Source of the DNA: Eledone cirrhosa
Taxonomy: Eukaryota; Mollusca; Cephalopoda; Octopoda; Eledonidae
Length of the DNA: 64,000 nt
Direction: 5' to 3'
Assembly: GCA_964016885.1 (NCBI GenBank)
Contig: OZ024745.1
Span: 47,066,069-47,130,068, forward strand
The notes beneath the pieces are model-generated. The model was given only the letters and a program-made list of their open reading frames with translations. It was not told where the DNA came from and searched no databases. Positions 25,686 through 41,400 of the stretch are shown here, one piece after another. Position numbers and translations under genes: made by a program. Numbering within the stretch: the first letter of the stretch is position 1; each line of letters opens with the position of its first letter.

Positions 25686-28600
25686 CTACCACCTTACAGT
25701 GTGAACTAGGAACATTTTATCATGACACCAGCACTACCACTTTACAGTGTGAACTGGGAGCATGTTATCATGACACCAGCACTACCACCTTACAGTGTGA
25801 ACTAGGAGCATTTTATCATGACACCAGCACTACAACCTTACAGTGTGAACTGGGAACATTTTATCATGACACCAGCACTACCACCTTACAGTGTGAACTA
25901 GGAACATTTTATCATGAAACCAGCACTACCACCTTACAGTGTGAACTAGGAACATTTTATCATGACACTAGCACTACCACCTTACAGTGTGAACTAGGAA
26001 CATTTTATCATGACACCAGCACTACCACCTTACAGTGTGTACTGGGAGCATGTTATCATGTCACCAGCACTACCACCTTACAGTGTGTACTGGGAACATG
26101 TTATCATGACACCAGCACTACCACCTTACAGTCTGTACTGGGAGCATGTTATCATGACACCAGCACTACCACCTTACAGTGTGAACTGGGAGCATTTTAT
26201 CATGACACCAGCACTACCACCTTACAGTGTCAACTAGGAGCATTTTATCATGACACCAGCACTACCACCTTACAGTGTGAACTGGGAGCATGTTATCATG
26301 ACACCAGCACTACCACCTTACTGTGTGTACTGGGAACATTTTATCATGACACCAGCACTACCACCTTACAGTGTGAACTAGGAACATTTTATCATGACAC
26401 CAGCACTACCACCTTACAGTGTCAACTAGGAGCATTTTATCATGACACCAGCACTACCACCTTACAGTGTGTACTGGGAGCATGTTATCATGACACCAAC
26501 ACTACCACCTTACAGTGTGAACTGGGAGCATGTTATCATGACACCAGCACTACCACCTTACAGTGTGTACTGGGAACATTTTATCATGACACCAGCACTA
26601 CCACCTTACAGTGTGAACTGGGAACATTTTATCATGACGCCAGCACTACCACCTTACAGTGTGAACTAGGAGCATTTTATCATGACACCAGCACTACCAC
26701 CTTACAGTGTGAACTGGGAGCATGTTATCATGACACCAGCACTACCACCTTACAGTGTGAACTGGGAACATTTTATCATGACACCAGCACTACCACCTTA
26801 CAGTGTGAACTAGGAACATTTTATCATGACACCAGCACTACCACCTTACAGTGTGTACTGGGAGCATGTTATCATGACACCAACACTACCACCTTACAGT
26901 GTGAACTGGGAGCATTTTATCATGACACCAGCACTACCACCGTACAGTGCGTACTGGGAACATTTTATCATGACACCAGCACTACCACCTTACAGTGTGA
27001 ACTAGGAGCATTTTATCATGACACCAGCACTACCACCTTACAGTGTGTACTGGGAACATTTTATCATGACACCAGCACTACCACCTTACAGTGTGTACTG
27101 GGAACATTTTATCATGACACCAGCACTACCACCTTACAGTGTGAACTGGGAGCATGTTATCATGACACCAGCACTACCACCTTACAGTGTGAACTGGGAG
27201 CATTTTATCATGACACCAGCACTACCACCTTACAGTGTGTACTGGGAGCATTTTATCATGACACCAGCACTACCAGCTTACAGTGTCAACTAGGAGCATT
27301 TTCTCATGACACCAGCACTACCACCTTACAGTGTAAACTAGGAACATTTTATCATGACACCAGCACTACCACCTTACAGTGTGAACTGGGAGCATGTTAT
27401 CATGACACCAGCACTACCACCTTACAGTGTGAACTGGGAACATTTTATCATGACACCAGCACTACCACCTTACAGTGTGAACTAGGAGCATTTTATCATG
27501 ACACCAGCACTACCACCTTACAGTGTGAACTAGGAGCATTTTATCATGACACCAGCACTACCACCTTACAGTATGAACTGGGAGCATGTTATCATGACAC
27601 CAGCACTACCACCTTACAGTGTGTACTGGGAACATTTTATCATGACACCAGCACTACCACCTGACAGTGTGAACTAGGAGCATGTTATCATGACACCAGC
27701 ACTACCACCTTACAGTGTGAACTAGGAACATTTTATCATGACACCAGCACTACCACCTTACAGTGTGAACTAGGAGCATTTTATCATGACATCAGCACTA
27801 CCACCTTACTGTGTGTACTGGGAACATTTTATCATGACACCAGCACTACCACCTTACAGTGTGAACTAGGAACATTTTATCATGACACCAGCACTACCAC
27901 CTTACAGTGTCAACTAGGAGCATTTTATCATGACACCAGCACTACCACCTTACAGTGTGTACTGGGAGCATGTTATCATGACACCAACACTACCACCTTA
28001 CAGTGTGAACTGGGAGCATGTTATCATGACACCAGCACTACCACCTTACAGTGTGTACTGGGAACATTTTATCATGACACCAGCACTACCACCTTACAGT
28101 GTGAACTGGGAACATTTTATCATGACGCCAGCACTACCACCTTACAGTGTGAACTAGGAGCATTTTATCATGACACCAGCACTACCACCTTACAGTGTGA
28201 ACTGGGAGCATGTTATCATGACACCAGCACTACCACCTTACAGTGTGAACTAGGAACATTTTATCACGACACCAGCACTACCACCTTACAGTGTGAACTA
28301 GGAACATTTTATCATGACACCAGCACTACCACCTTACAGTGTGAACTAGGAGCATTTTATCATGACACCAGCACTACCACCTTACTGTGTGTACTGGGAA
28401 CATTTTATCATGACACCAGCACTACCACCTTACAGTGTGAACTAGGAACATTTTATCATGACACCAGCACTACCACCTTACAGTGTGAACTGGGAGCATG
28501 TTATCATGACACCAGCACTACCACCTTACAGTGTGAACTGGGAACATTTTATCATGACACCAGCACTACCACCTTACAGTGTGAACTAGGAACATTTTAT

Positions 28601-28978
28601 CATGACACCAGCACTACCACCTTACAGTGTGTACTGGGAGCATGTTATCATGACACCAACACTACCACCTTACAGTGTGAACTGGGAGCATTTTATCATG
28701 ACACCACCACTACCACCGTACAGTGCGTACTGGGAATATTTTATCATGACACCAGCACTACCACCTTACAGTGTGTACTAGGAGCATTTTATCATGACAC
28801 CAGCACTACCACCTTACAGTGTGTACTGGGAACATTTTATCATGACACCAGCACTACCACCTTACAGTGTGTACTGGGAACATTTTATCATGACACCAGC
28901 ACTACCACCTTACAGTGTGAACTGGGAGCATGTTATCATGACACCAGCACTACCACCTTACAGTGTGAACTGGGAGCA

Positions 28979-30466
28979 TTTTATCATGACACCAGCACTA
29001 CCACCTTACAGTGTGTACTGGGAGCATTTTATCATGACACCAGCACTACCAGCTTACAGTGTCAACTAGGAGCATTTTCTCATGACACCAGCACTACCAC
29101 CTTACAGTGTAAACTAGGAACATTTTATCATGACACCAGCACTACCACCTTATAGTGTGAACTGGGAGCATGTTATCATGACACCAGCACTACCACCTTA
29201 CAGTGTGAACTAGGAACATTTTATCATGACACCAGCACTACCACCTTACAGTGTGAACTAGGAGCATTTTATCATGACATCAGCACTACCACCTTACTGT
29301 GTGTACTGGGAACATTTTATCATGACACCAGCACTACCACCTTACAGTGTGAACTAGGAACATTTTATCATGACACCAGCACTACCACCTTACAGTGTCA
29401 ACTAGGAGCATTTTATCATGACACCAGCACTACCACCTTACAGTGTGAACTAGGAGCATTTTATCATGACACCAGCACTACCACCTTACTGTGTGTACTG
29501 GGAACATTTTATCATGACACCAGCACTACCACCTTACAGTGTGAACTAGGAACATTTTATCATGACACCAGCACTACCACCTTACAGTGTGAACTGGGAG
29601 CATGTTATCATGACACCAGCACTACCACCTTACAGTGTGAACTGGGAACATTTTATCATGACACCAGCACTACCACCTTACAGTGTGAACTAGGAACATT
29701 TTATCATGACACCAGCACTACCACCTTACAGTGTGTACTGGGAGCATTTTATCATGACACCAGCACTACCAGCTTACAGTGTCAACTAGGAGCATTTTCT
29801 CATGACACCAGCACTACCACCTTACAGTGTAAACTAGGAACATTTTATCATGACACCAGCACTACCACCTTATAGTGTGAACTGGGAGCATGTTATCATG
29901 ACACCAGCACTACCACCTTACAGTGTGAACTAGGAACATTTTATCATGACACCAGCACTACCACCTTACAGTGTGAACTAGGAGCATTTTATCATGACAT
30001 CAGCACTACCACCTTACTGTGTGTACTGGGAACATTTTATCATGACACCAGCACTACCACCTTACAGTGTGAACTAGGAACATTTTATCATGACACCAGC
30101 ACTACCACCTTACAGTGTCAACTAGGAGCATTTTATCATGACACCAGCACTACCACCTTACAGTGTGAACTAGGAGCATTTTATCATGACACCAGCACTA
30201 CCACCTTACTGTGTGTACTGGGAACATTTTATCATGACACCAGCACTACCACCTTACAGTGTGAACTAGGAACATTTTATCATGACACCAGCACTACCAC
30301 CTTACAGTGTGAACTGGGAGCATGTTATCATGACACCAGCACTACCACCTTACAGTGTGAACTGGGAACATTTTATCATGACACCAGCACTACCACCTTA
30401 CAGTGTGAACTAGGAACATTTTATCATGACACCAGCACTACCACCTTACAGTGTGTACTGGGAGCA
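28979..30466. repeat. 720-bp (15-monomer) tandem duplication
   Basis: The segment from about 28979 to 29698 is repeated from about 29699 to 30418, and identity continues to about 30466. Rare variants recur exactly 720 bp apart: CCAGCTTACAG (29049 and 29769), GTAAACTAGG (about 29109 and 29829), CCTTATAGTG (about 29149 and 29869) and GACATCAGC (about 29277 and 29997). Confidence 0.85.
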
Positions 30467-32639
30467 TGTTATCATGACACCAACACTACCACCTTACAGT
30501 GTGAACTGGGAGCATTTTATCATGACACCACCACTACCACCGTACAGTGCGTACTGGGAATATTTTATCATGACACCAGCACTACCACCTTACAGTGTGT
30601 ACTAGGAGCATTTTATCATGACACCAGCACTACCACCTTACAGTGTGTACTGGGAACATTTTATCATGACACCAGCACTACCACCTTACAGTGTGTACTG
30701 GGAACATTTTATCATGACACCAGCACTACCACCTTACAGTGTGAACTGGGAGCATGTTATCATGACACCAGCACTACCACCTTACAGTGTGAACTGGGAG
30801 CATTTTATCATGACACCAGCACTACCACCTTACAGTGTGTACTGGGAGCATTTTATCATGACACCAGCACTACCAGCTTACAGTGTCAACTAGGAGCATT
30901 TTCTCATGACACCAGCACTACCACCTTACAGTGTAAACTAGGAACATTTTATCATGACACCAGCACTACCACCTTATAGTGTGAACTGGGAGCATGTTAT
31001 CATGACACCAGCACTACCACCTTACAGTGTGAACTAGGAACATTTTATCATGACACCAGCACTACCACCTTACAGTGTGAACTAGGAGCATTTTATCATG
31101 ACATCAGCACTACCACCTTACTGTGTGTACTGGGAACATTTTATCATGACACCAGCACTACCACCTTACAGTGTGAACTAGGAACATTTTATCATGACAC
31201 CAGCACTACCACCTTACAGTGTCAACTAGGAGCATTTTATCATGACACCAGCACTACCACCTTACAGTGTGTACTGGGAGCATGTTATCATGACACCAAC
31301 ACTACCACCTTACAGTGTGAACTGGGAGCATGTTATCATGACACCAGCACTACCACCTTACAGTGTGTACTGGGAACATTTTATCATGACACCAGCACTA
31401 CCACCTTACAGTGTGAACTGGGAACATTTTATCATGACGCCAGCACTACCACCTTACAGTGTGAACTAGGAGCATTTTATCATGACACCAGCACTACCAC
31501 CTTACAGTGTGAACTGGGAGCATGTTATCATGACACCAGCACTACCACCTTACAGTGTGAACTAGGAACATTTTATCACGACACCAGCACTACCACCTTA
31601 CAGTGTGAACTAGGAACATTTTATCATGACACCAGCACTACCACCTTACAGTGTGAACTAGGAGCATTTTATCATGACACCAGCACTACCACCTTACTGT
31701 GTGTACTGGGAACATTTTATCATGACACCAGCACAACCACCTTACAGTGTGAACTAGGAACATTTTATCATGACACCAGCACTACCACCTTACAGTGTGA
31801 ACTGGGAGCATGTTATCATGACACCAGCACTACCACCTTACAGTGTGAACTGGGAACATTTTATCATGACACCAGCACTACCACCTTACAGTGTGAACTA
31901 GGAACATTTTATCATGACACCAGCACTACCACCTTACAGTGTGTACTGGGAGCATGTTATCATGACACCAACACTACCACCTTACAGTGTGAACTGGGAG
32001 CATTTTATCATGACACCACCACTACCACCGTACAGTGCGTACTGGGAATATTTTATCATGACACCAGCACTACCACCTTACAGTGTGTACTAGGAGCATT
32101 TTATCATGACACCAGCACTACCACCTTACAGTGTGTACTGGGAACATTTTATCATGACACCAGCACTACCACCTTACAGTGTGTACTGGGAACATTTTAT
32201 CATGACACCAGCACTACCACCTTACAGTGTGAACTGGGAGCATGTTATCATGACACCAGCACTACCACCTTACAGTGTGAACTGGGAGCATTTTATCATG
32301 ACACCAGCACTACCACCTTACAGTGTGTACTGGGAGCATTTTATCATGACACCAGCACTACCAGCTTACAGTGTCAACTAGGAGCATTTTCTCATGACAC
32401 CAGCACTACCACCTTACAGTGTAAACTAGGAACATTTTATCATGACACCAGCACTACCACCTTATAGTGTGAACTGGGAGCATGTTATCATGACACCAGC
32501 ACTACCACCTTACAGTGTGAACTAGGAGCATTTTATCATGACACCAGCACTACCACCTTACAGTGTGAACTGGGAACATTTTATCATGACACCAGCACTA
32601 CCACCTTACAGTGTGAACTAGGAGCATTTTATCATGACA

Positions 32640-35600
32640 CCAGCACTACCACCTTACAGTGTGTACTGGGAACATTTTATCATGACACCAGCACTACCAC
32701 CTTACAGTGTGTACTGGGAGCATGTTATCATGACACCAGCACTACCACCTTACAGTGTGAACTAGGAACATTTTATCATGACACCAGCACTACCACCTTA
32801 CAGTGTGAACTGGGAGCATGTTATCATGACACCAGCACTACCACCTTACAGTGTGAACTGGGAACATTTTATCATGACACCAGCACTACCACCTTACAGT
32901 GTGAACTAGGAACATTTTATCATGACACCAGCACTACCACCTTACAGTGTGTACTGGGAGCATGTTATCATGACACCAAATCTACCACCTTACAGTGTGA
33001 ACTGGGAGCATTTTATCATGACACCAGCACTACCACCGTACAGTGCGTACTGGGAACATTTTATCATGACACCAGCACTACCACCTTACAGTGTGAACTA
33101 GGAGCATTTTATCATGACACCAGCACTACCACCTTACAGTGTGTACTGGGAACATTTTATCATGACACCAGCACTACCACCTTACAGTGTGTACTGGGAA
33201 CATTTTATCATGACACCAGCACTACCACCTTACAGTGCGAACTGGGAGCATGTTATCATGACACCAGCACTACCACCTTACAGTGTGAACTGGGAGCATT
33301 TTATCATGACACCAGCACTACCACCTTACAGTGTGTACTGGGAGCATTTTATCATGACACCAGCACTACCAGCTTACAGTGTCAACTAGGAGCATTTTCG
33401 CATGACACCAGCACTACCACCTTACAGTGTAAACTAGGAACATTTTATCATGACACCAGCACTACCACCTTACAGTGTGAACTGGGAGCATGTTATCATG
33501 ACACCAGCACTACCACCTTACAGTGTGAACTGGGAACATTTTATCATGACACCAGCACTACCACCTTACAGTGTGAACTAGGAGCATTTTATCATGACAC
33601 CAGCACTACCACCTTACAGTGTGAACTAGGAGCATTTTATCATGACACCAGCACTACCACCTTACAGTATGAACTGGGAGCATGTTATCATGACACCAGC
33701 ACTACCACCTTACAGTGTGTACTGGGAACATTTTATCATGACACCAGCACTACCACCTGACAGTGTGAACTAGGAGCATGTTATCATGACACCAGCACTA
33801 CCACCTTACAGTGTGAACTAGGAACATTTTATCATGACACCAGCACTACCACCTTACAGTGTGAACTAGGAGCATTTTATCATGACATCAGCACTACCAC
33901 CTTACTGTGTGTACTGGGAACATTTTATCATGACACCAGCACTACCACCTTACAGTGTGAACTAGGAACATTTTATCATGACACCAGCACTACCACCTTA
34001 CAGTGTCAACTAGGAGCATTTTATCATGACACCAGCACTACCACCTTACAGTGTGTACTGGGAGCATGTTATCATGACACCAACACTACCACCTTACAGT
34101 GTGAACTGGGAGCATGTTATCATGACACCAGCACTACCACCTTACAGTGTGTACTGGGAACATTTTATCATGACACCAGCACTACCACCTTACAGTGTGA
34201 ACTGGGAACATTTTATCATGACGCCAGCACTACCACCTTACAGTGTGAACTAGGAGCATTTTATCATGACACCAGCACTACCACCTTACAGTGTGAACTG
34301 GGAGCATGTTATCATGACACCAGCACTACCACCTTACAGTGTGAACTAGGAACATTTTATCACAACACCAGCACTACCACCTTACAGTGTGAACTAGGAA
34401 CATTTTATCATGACACCAGCACTACCACCTTACAGTGTGAACTAGGAGCATTTTATCATGACACCAGCACTACCACCTTACTGTGTGTACTGGGAACATT
34501 TTATCATGACACCAGCACTACCACCTTACAGTGTGAACTAGGAACATTTTATCATGACACCAGCACTACCACCTTACAGTGTGAACTGGGAGCATGTTAT
34601 CATGACACCAGCACTACCACCTTACAGTGTGAACTGGGAACATTTTATCATGACACCAGCACTACCACCTTACAGTGTGAACTAGGAACATTTTATCATG
34701 ACACCAGCACTACCACCTTACAGTGTGTACTGGGAGCATGTTATCATGACACCAACACTACCACCTTACAGTGTGAACTGGGAGCATTTTATCATGACAC
34801 CAGCACTACCACCGTACAGTGCGTACTGGGAACATTTTATCATGACACCAGCACTACCACCTTACAGTGTGTACTAGGAGCATTTTATCATGACACCAGC
34901 ACTACCACCTTACAGTGTGTACTGGGAAAATTTTATCATGACACTAGCACTACCACCTTACAGTGTGTACTGGGAACATTTTATCATGACACCAGCACTA
35001 CCACCTTACAGTGTGAACTGGGAGCATGTTATCATGACACCAGCACTACCACCTTACAGTGTGAACTGGGAGCATTTTATCATGACACCAGCACTACCAC
35101 CTTACAGTGTGTACTGGGAGCATTTTATCATGACACCAGCACTACCAGCTTACAGTGTCAACTAGGAGCATTTTCTCATGACACCAGCACTACCACCTTA
35201 CAGTGTAAACTAGGAACATTTTATCATGACACCAGCACTACCACCTTATAGTGTGAACTGGGAGCATGTTATCATGACACCAGCACTACCACCTTACAGT
35301 GTGAACTAGGAGCATTTTATCATGACACCAGCACTACCACCTTACAGTGTGAACTGGGAACATTTTATCATGACACCAGCACTACCACCTTACAGTGTGA
35401 ACTAGGAGCATTTTATCATGACACCAGCACTACCACCTTACAGTGTGTACTGGGAACATTTAATCATGACACCAGCACTACCACCTTACAGTGTGTACTG
35501 GGAGCATGTTATCATGTCACCAGCACTACCACCTTACAGTGTGTACTGGGAGCATGTTATCATGACACCAGCACTACCACCTTACAGTGTGAACTGGGAG

Positions 35601-38495
35601 CATTTTATCATGACACCAGCACTACCACCTTACAGTGTCAACTAGGAGCATTTTATCATGACACCAGCACTACCACCTTACAGTGTGAACTGGGAGCATG
35701 TTATCATGACACCGGCACTACCACCTTACAGTGTGAACTGGGAACATTTTATCATGACACCAGCACTACCACCTTACAGTGTGAACTAGGAGCATTTTAT
35801 CATGACACCAGCACTACCACCTTACAGTGTGAACTAGGAGCATTTTATCATGACACCAGCACTACCACCTTACAGTGTGAACTGGGAGCATGTTATCATG
35901 ACACCAGCACTACCACCTTACAGTGTGAACTGGGAGCATTTTATCATGACACCAGCACTACCAGCTTACAGTGTCAACTAGGAGCATTTTCTCATGACAC
36001 CAGCACTACCACCTTACAGTGTAAACTAGGAACATTTTATCATGACACCAGCACTACCACCTTACAGTGTGAACTGGGAGCATGTTATCATGACACCAGC
36101 ACTACCACCTTACAGTGTGAACTGGGAACATTTTATCATGACACCAGCACTACCACCTTACAGTGTGAACTAGGAACATTTTATCATGACACCAGCACTA
36201 CCACCTTACAGTGTGTACTGGGAGCATGTTATCATGACACCAACACTACCACCTTACAGTGTGAACTGGGAGCATTTTATCATGACACCAGCACTACCAC
36301 CGTACAGTGCGTACTGGGAACATTTTATCATGACACCAGCACTACCACCTTACAGTGTGAACTAGGAGCATTTTATCATGACACCAGCACTACCACCTTA
36401 CAGTGTGTACTGGGAACATTTTATCATGACACCAGCACTACCACCTTACAGTGTGTACTGGGAACATTTTATCATGACACCAGCACTACCACCTTACAGT
36501 GTGAACTGGGAGCATGTTATCATGACACCAGCACTACCACCTTACAGTGTGAACTGGGAACATTTTATCATGACACCAGCACTACCACCTTACAGTGTGA
36601 ACTAGGAGCATTTTATCATGACACCAGCACTACCACCTTACAGTGTGAACTAGGAGCATTTTATCATGACACCAGCACTACCACCTTACAGTATGAACTG
36701 GGAGCATGTTATCATGACACCAGCACTACCACCTTACAGTGTGTACTGGGAACATTTTATCATGACACCAGCACTACCACCTGACAGTGTGAACTAGGAG
36801 CATGTTATCATGACACCAGCACTACCACCTTACAGTGTGAACTAGGAACATTTTATCATGACACCAGCACTACCACCTTACAGTGTGAACTAGGAGCATT
36901 TTATCATGACATCAGCACTACCACCTTACTGTGTGTACTGGGAACATTTTATCATGACACCAGCACTACCACCTTACAGTGTGAACTAGGAACATTTTAT
37001 CATGACACCAGCACTACCACCTTACAGTGTCAACTAGGAGCATTTTATCATGACACCAGCACTACCACCTTACAGTGTGTACTGGGAGCATGTTATCATG
37101 ACACCAACACTACCACCTTACAGTGTGAACTGGGAGCATGTTATCATGACACCAGCACTACCACCTTACAGTGTGTACTGGGAACATTTTATCATGACAC
37201 CAGCACTACCACCTTACAGTGTGAACTGGGAACATTTTATCATGACGCCAGCACTACCACCTTACAGTGTGAACTAGGAGCATTTTATCATGACACCAGC
37301 ACTACCACCTTACAGTGTGAACTGGGAGCATGTTATCATGACACCAGCACTACCACCTTACAGTGTGAACTAGGAACATTTTATCACAACACCAGCACTA
37401 CCACCTTACAGTGTGAACTAGGAACATTTTATCATGACACCAGCACTACCACCTTACAGTGTGAACTAGGAGCATTTTATCATGACACCAGCACTACCAC
37501 CTTACTGTGTGTACTGGGAACATTTTATCATGACACCAGCACTACCACCTTACAGTGTGAACTAGGAACATTTTATCATGACACCAGCACTACCACCTTA
37601 CAGTGTGAACTGGGAGCATGTTATCATGACACCAGCACTACCACCTTACAGTGTGAACTGGGAACATTTTATCATGACACCAGCACTACCACCTTACAGT
37701 GTGAACTAGGAACATTTTATCATGACACCAGCACTACCACCTTACAGTGTGTACTGGGAGCATGTTATCATGACACCAACACTACCGCCTTACAGTGTGA
37801 ACTGGGAGCATTTTATCATGACACCAGCACTACCACCGTACAGTGCGTACTGGGAACATTTTATCATGACACCAGCACTACCACCTTACAGTGTGTACTA
37901 GGAGCATTTTATCATGACACCAGCACTACCACCTTACAGTGTGTACTGGGAAAATTTTATCATGACACTAGCACTACCACCTTACAGTGTGTACTGGGAA
38001 CATTTTATCATGACACCAGCACTACCACCTTACAGTGTGAACTGGGAGCATGTTATCATGACACCAGCACTACCACCTTACAGTGTGAACTGGGAGCATT
38101 TTATCATGACACCAGCACTACCACCTTACAGTGTGTACTGGGAGCATTTTATCATGACACCAGCACTACCAGCTTACAGTGTCAACTAGGAGCATTTTCT
38201 CATGACACCAGCACTACCACCTTACAGTGTAAACTAGGAACATTTTATCATGACACCAGCACTACCACCTTATAGTGTGAACTGGGAGCATGTTATCATG
38301 ACACCAGCACTACCACCTTACAGTGTGAACTAGGAGCATTTTATCATGACACCAGCACTACAACCTTACAGTGTGAACTGGGAACATTTTATCATGACAC
38401 CAGCACTACCACCTTACAGTGTGAACTAGGAGCATTTTATCATGACACCAGCACTACCACCTTACAGTGTGTACTGGGAACATTTAATCATGACA
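32640..38495. repeat. Higher-order block B, copy 1 (122 monomers)
   Basis: This 5,856-bp block (122 x 48) is repeated immediately downstream. Private markers recur 5,856 bp apart: CACCAAATCTACC (about 32976 and 38832), CAGTGCGAAC (about 33234 and 39090), TTTTCGCATG (about 33397 and 39253), CACCGGCAC (about 35713 and 41569) and CACTACCGCC (about 37781 and 43637). The block is two half-blocks of 63 and 59 monomers that share markers, so a 3-kb duplication preceded the 5.9-kb one. Boundaries are good to about one monomer. Confidence 0.85.
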
Positions 38496-41400
38496 CCAGC
38501 ACTACCACCTTACAGTGTGTACTGGGAACATTTTATCATGACACCAGCACTACCACCTTACAGTGTGTACTGGGAGCATGTTATCATGACACCAGCACTA
38601 CCACCTTACAGTGTGAACTAGGAACATTTTATCATGACACCAGCACTACCACCTTACAGTGTGAACTGGGAGCATGTTATCATGACACCAGCACTACCAC
38701 CTTACAGTGTGAACTGGGAACATTTTATCATGACACCAGCACTACCACCTTACAGTGTGAACTAGGAACATTTTATCATGACACCAGCACTACCACCTTA
38801 CAGTGTGTACTGGGAGCATGTTATCATGACACCAAATCTACCACCTTACAGTGTGAACTGGGAGCATTTTATCATGACACCAGCACTACCACCGTACAGT
38901 GCGTACTGGGAACATTTTATCATGACACCAGCACTACCACCTTACAGTGTGAACTAGGAGCATTTTATCATGACACCAGCACTACCACCTTACAGTGTGT
39001 ACTGGGAACATTTTATCATGACACCAGCACTACCACCTTACAGTGTGTACTGGGAACATTTTATCATGACACCAGCACTACCACCTTACAGTGCGAACTG
39101 GGAGCATGTTATCATGACACCAGCACTACCACCTTACAGTGTGAACTGGGAGCATTTTATCATGACACCAGCACTACCACCTTACAGTGTGTACTGGGAG
39201 CATTTTATCATGACACCAGCACTACCAGCTTACAGTGTCAACTAGGAGCATTTTCGCATGACACCAGCACTACCACCTTACAGTGTAAACTAGGAACATT
39301 TTATCATGACACCAGCACTACCACCTTACAGTGTGAACTGGGAGCATGTTATCATGACACCAGCACTACCACCTTACAGTGTGAACTGGGAACATTTTAT
39401 CATGACACCAGCACTACCACCTTACAGTGTGAACTAGGAGCATTTTATCATGACACCAGCACTACCACCTTACAGTGTGAACTAGGAGCATTTTATCATG
39501 ACACCAGCACTACCACCTTACAGTATGAACTGGGAGCATGTTATCATGACACCAGCACTACCACCTTACAGTGTGTACTGGGAACATTTTATCATGACAC
39601 CAGCACTACCACCTGACAGTGTGAACTAGGAGCATGTTATCATGACACCAGCACTACCACCTTACAGTGTGAACTAGGAACATTTTATCATGACACCAGC
39701 ACTACCACCTTACAGTGTGAACTAGGAGCATTTTATCATGACATCAGCACTACCACCTTACTGTGTGTACTGGGAACATTTTATCATGACACCAGCACTA
39801 CCACCTTACAGTGTGAACTAGGAACATTTTATCATGACACCAGCACTACCACCTTACAGTGTCAACTAGGAGCATTTTATCATGACACCAGCACTACCAC
39901 CTTACAGTGTGTACTGGGAGCATGTTATCATGACACCAACACTACCACCTTACAGTGTGAACTGGGAGCATGTTATCATGACACCAGCACTACCACCTTA
40001 CAGTGTGTACTGGGAACATTTTATCATGACACCAGCACTACCACCTTACAGTGTGAACTGGGAACATTTTATCATGACGCCAGCACTACCACCTTACAGT
40101 GTGAACTAGGAGCATTTTATCATGACACCAGCACTACCACCTTACAGTGTGAACTGGGAGCATGTTATCATGACACCAGCACTACCACCTTACAGTGTGA
40201 ACTAGGAACATTTTATCACAACACCAGCACTACCACCTTACAGTGTGAACTAGGAACATTTTATCATGACACCAGCACTACCACCTTACAGTGTGAACTA
40301 GGAGCATTTTATCATGACACCAGCACTACCACCTTACTGTGTGTACTGGGAACATTTTATCATGACACCAGCACTACCACCTTACAGTGTGAACTAGGAA
40401 CATTTTATCATGACACCAGCACTACCACCTTACAGTGTGAACTGGGAGCATGTTATCATGACACCAGCACTACCACCTTACAGTGTGAACTGGGAACATT
40501 TTATCATGACACCAGCACTACCACCTTACAGTGTGAACTAGGAACATTTTATCATGACACCAGCACTACCACCTTACAGTGTGTACTGGGAGCATGTTAT
40601 CATGACACCAACACTACCACCTTACAGTGTGAACTGGGAGCATTTTATCATGACACCAGCACTACCACCGTACAGTGCGTACTGGGAACATTTTATCATG
40701 ACACCAGCACTACCACCTTACAGTGTGTACTAGGAGCATTTTATCATGACACCAGCACTACCACCTTACAGTGTGTACTGGGAAAATTTTATCATGACAC
40801 TAGCACTACCACCTTACAGTGTGTACTGGGAACATTTTATCATGACACCAGCACTACCACCTTACAGTGTGAACTGGGAGCATGTTATCATGACACCAGC
40901 ACTACCACCTTACAGTGTGAACTGGGAGCATTTTATCATGACACCAGCACTACCACCTTACAGTGTGTACTGGGAGCATTTTATCATGACACCAGCACTA
41001 CCAGCTTACAGTGTCAACTAGGAGCATTTTCTCATGACACCAGCACTACCACCTTACAGTGTAAACTAGGAACATTTTATCATGACACCAGCACTACCAC
41101 CTTATAGTGTGAACTGGGAGCATGTTATCATGACACCAGCACTACCACCTTACAGTGTGAACTAGGAGCATTTTATCATGACACCAGCACTACCACCTTA
41201 CAGTGTGAACTGGGAACATTTTATCATGACACCAGCACTACCACCTTACAGTGTGAACTAGGAGCATTTTATCATGACACCAGCACTACCACCTTACAGT
41301 GTGTACTGGGAACATTTAATCATGACACCAGCACTACCACCTTACAGTGTGTACTGGGAGCATGTTATCATGTCACCAGCACTACCACCTTACAGTGTGT

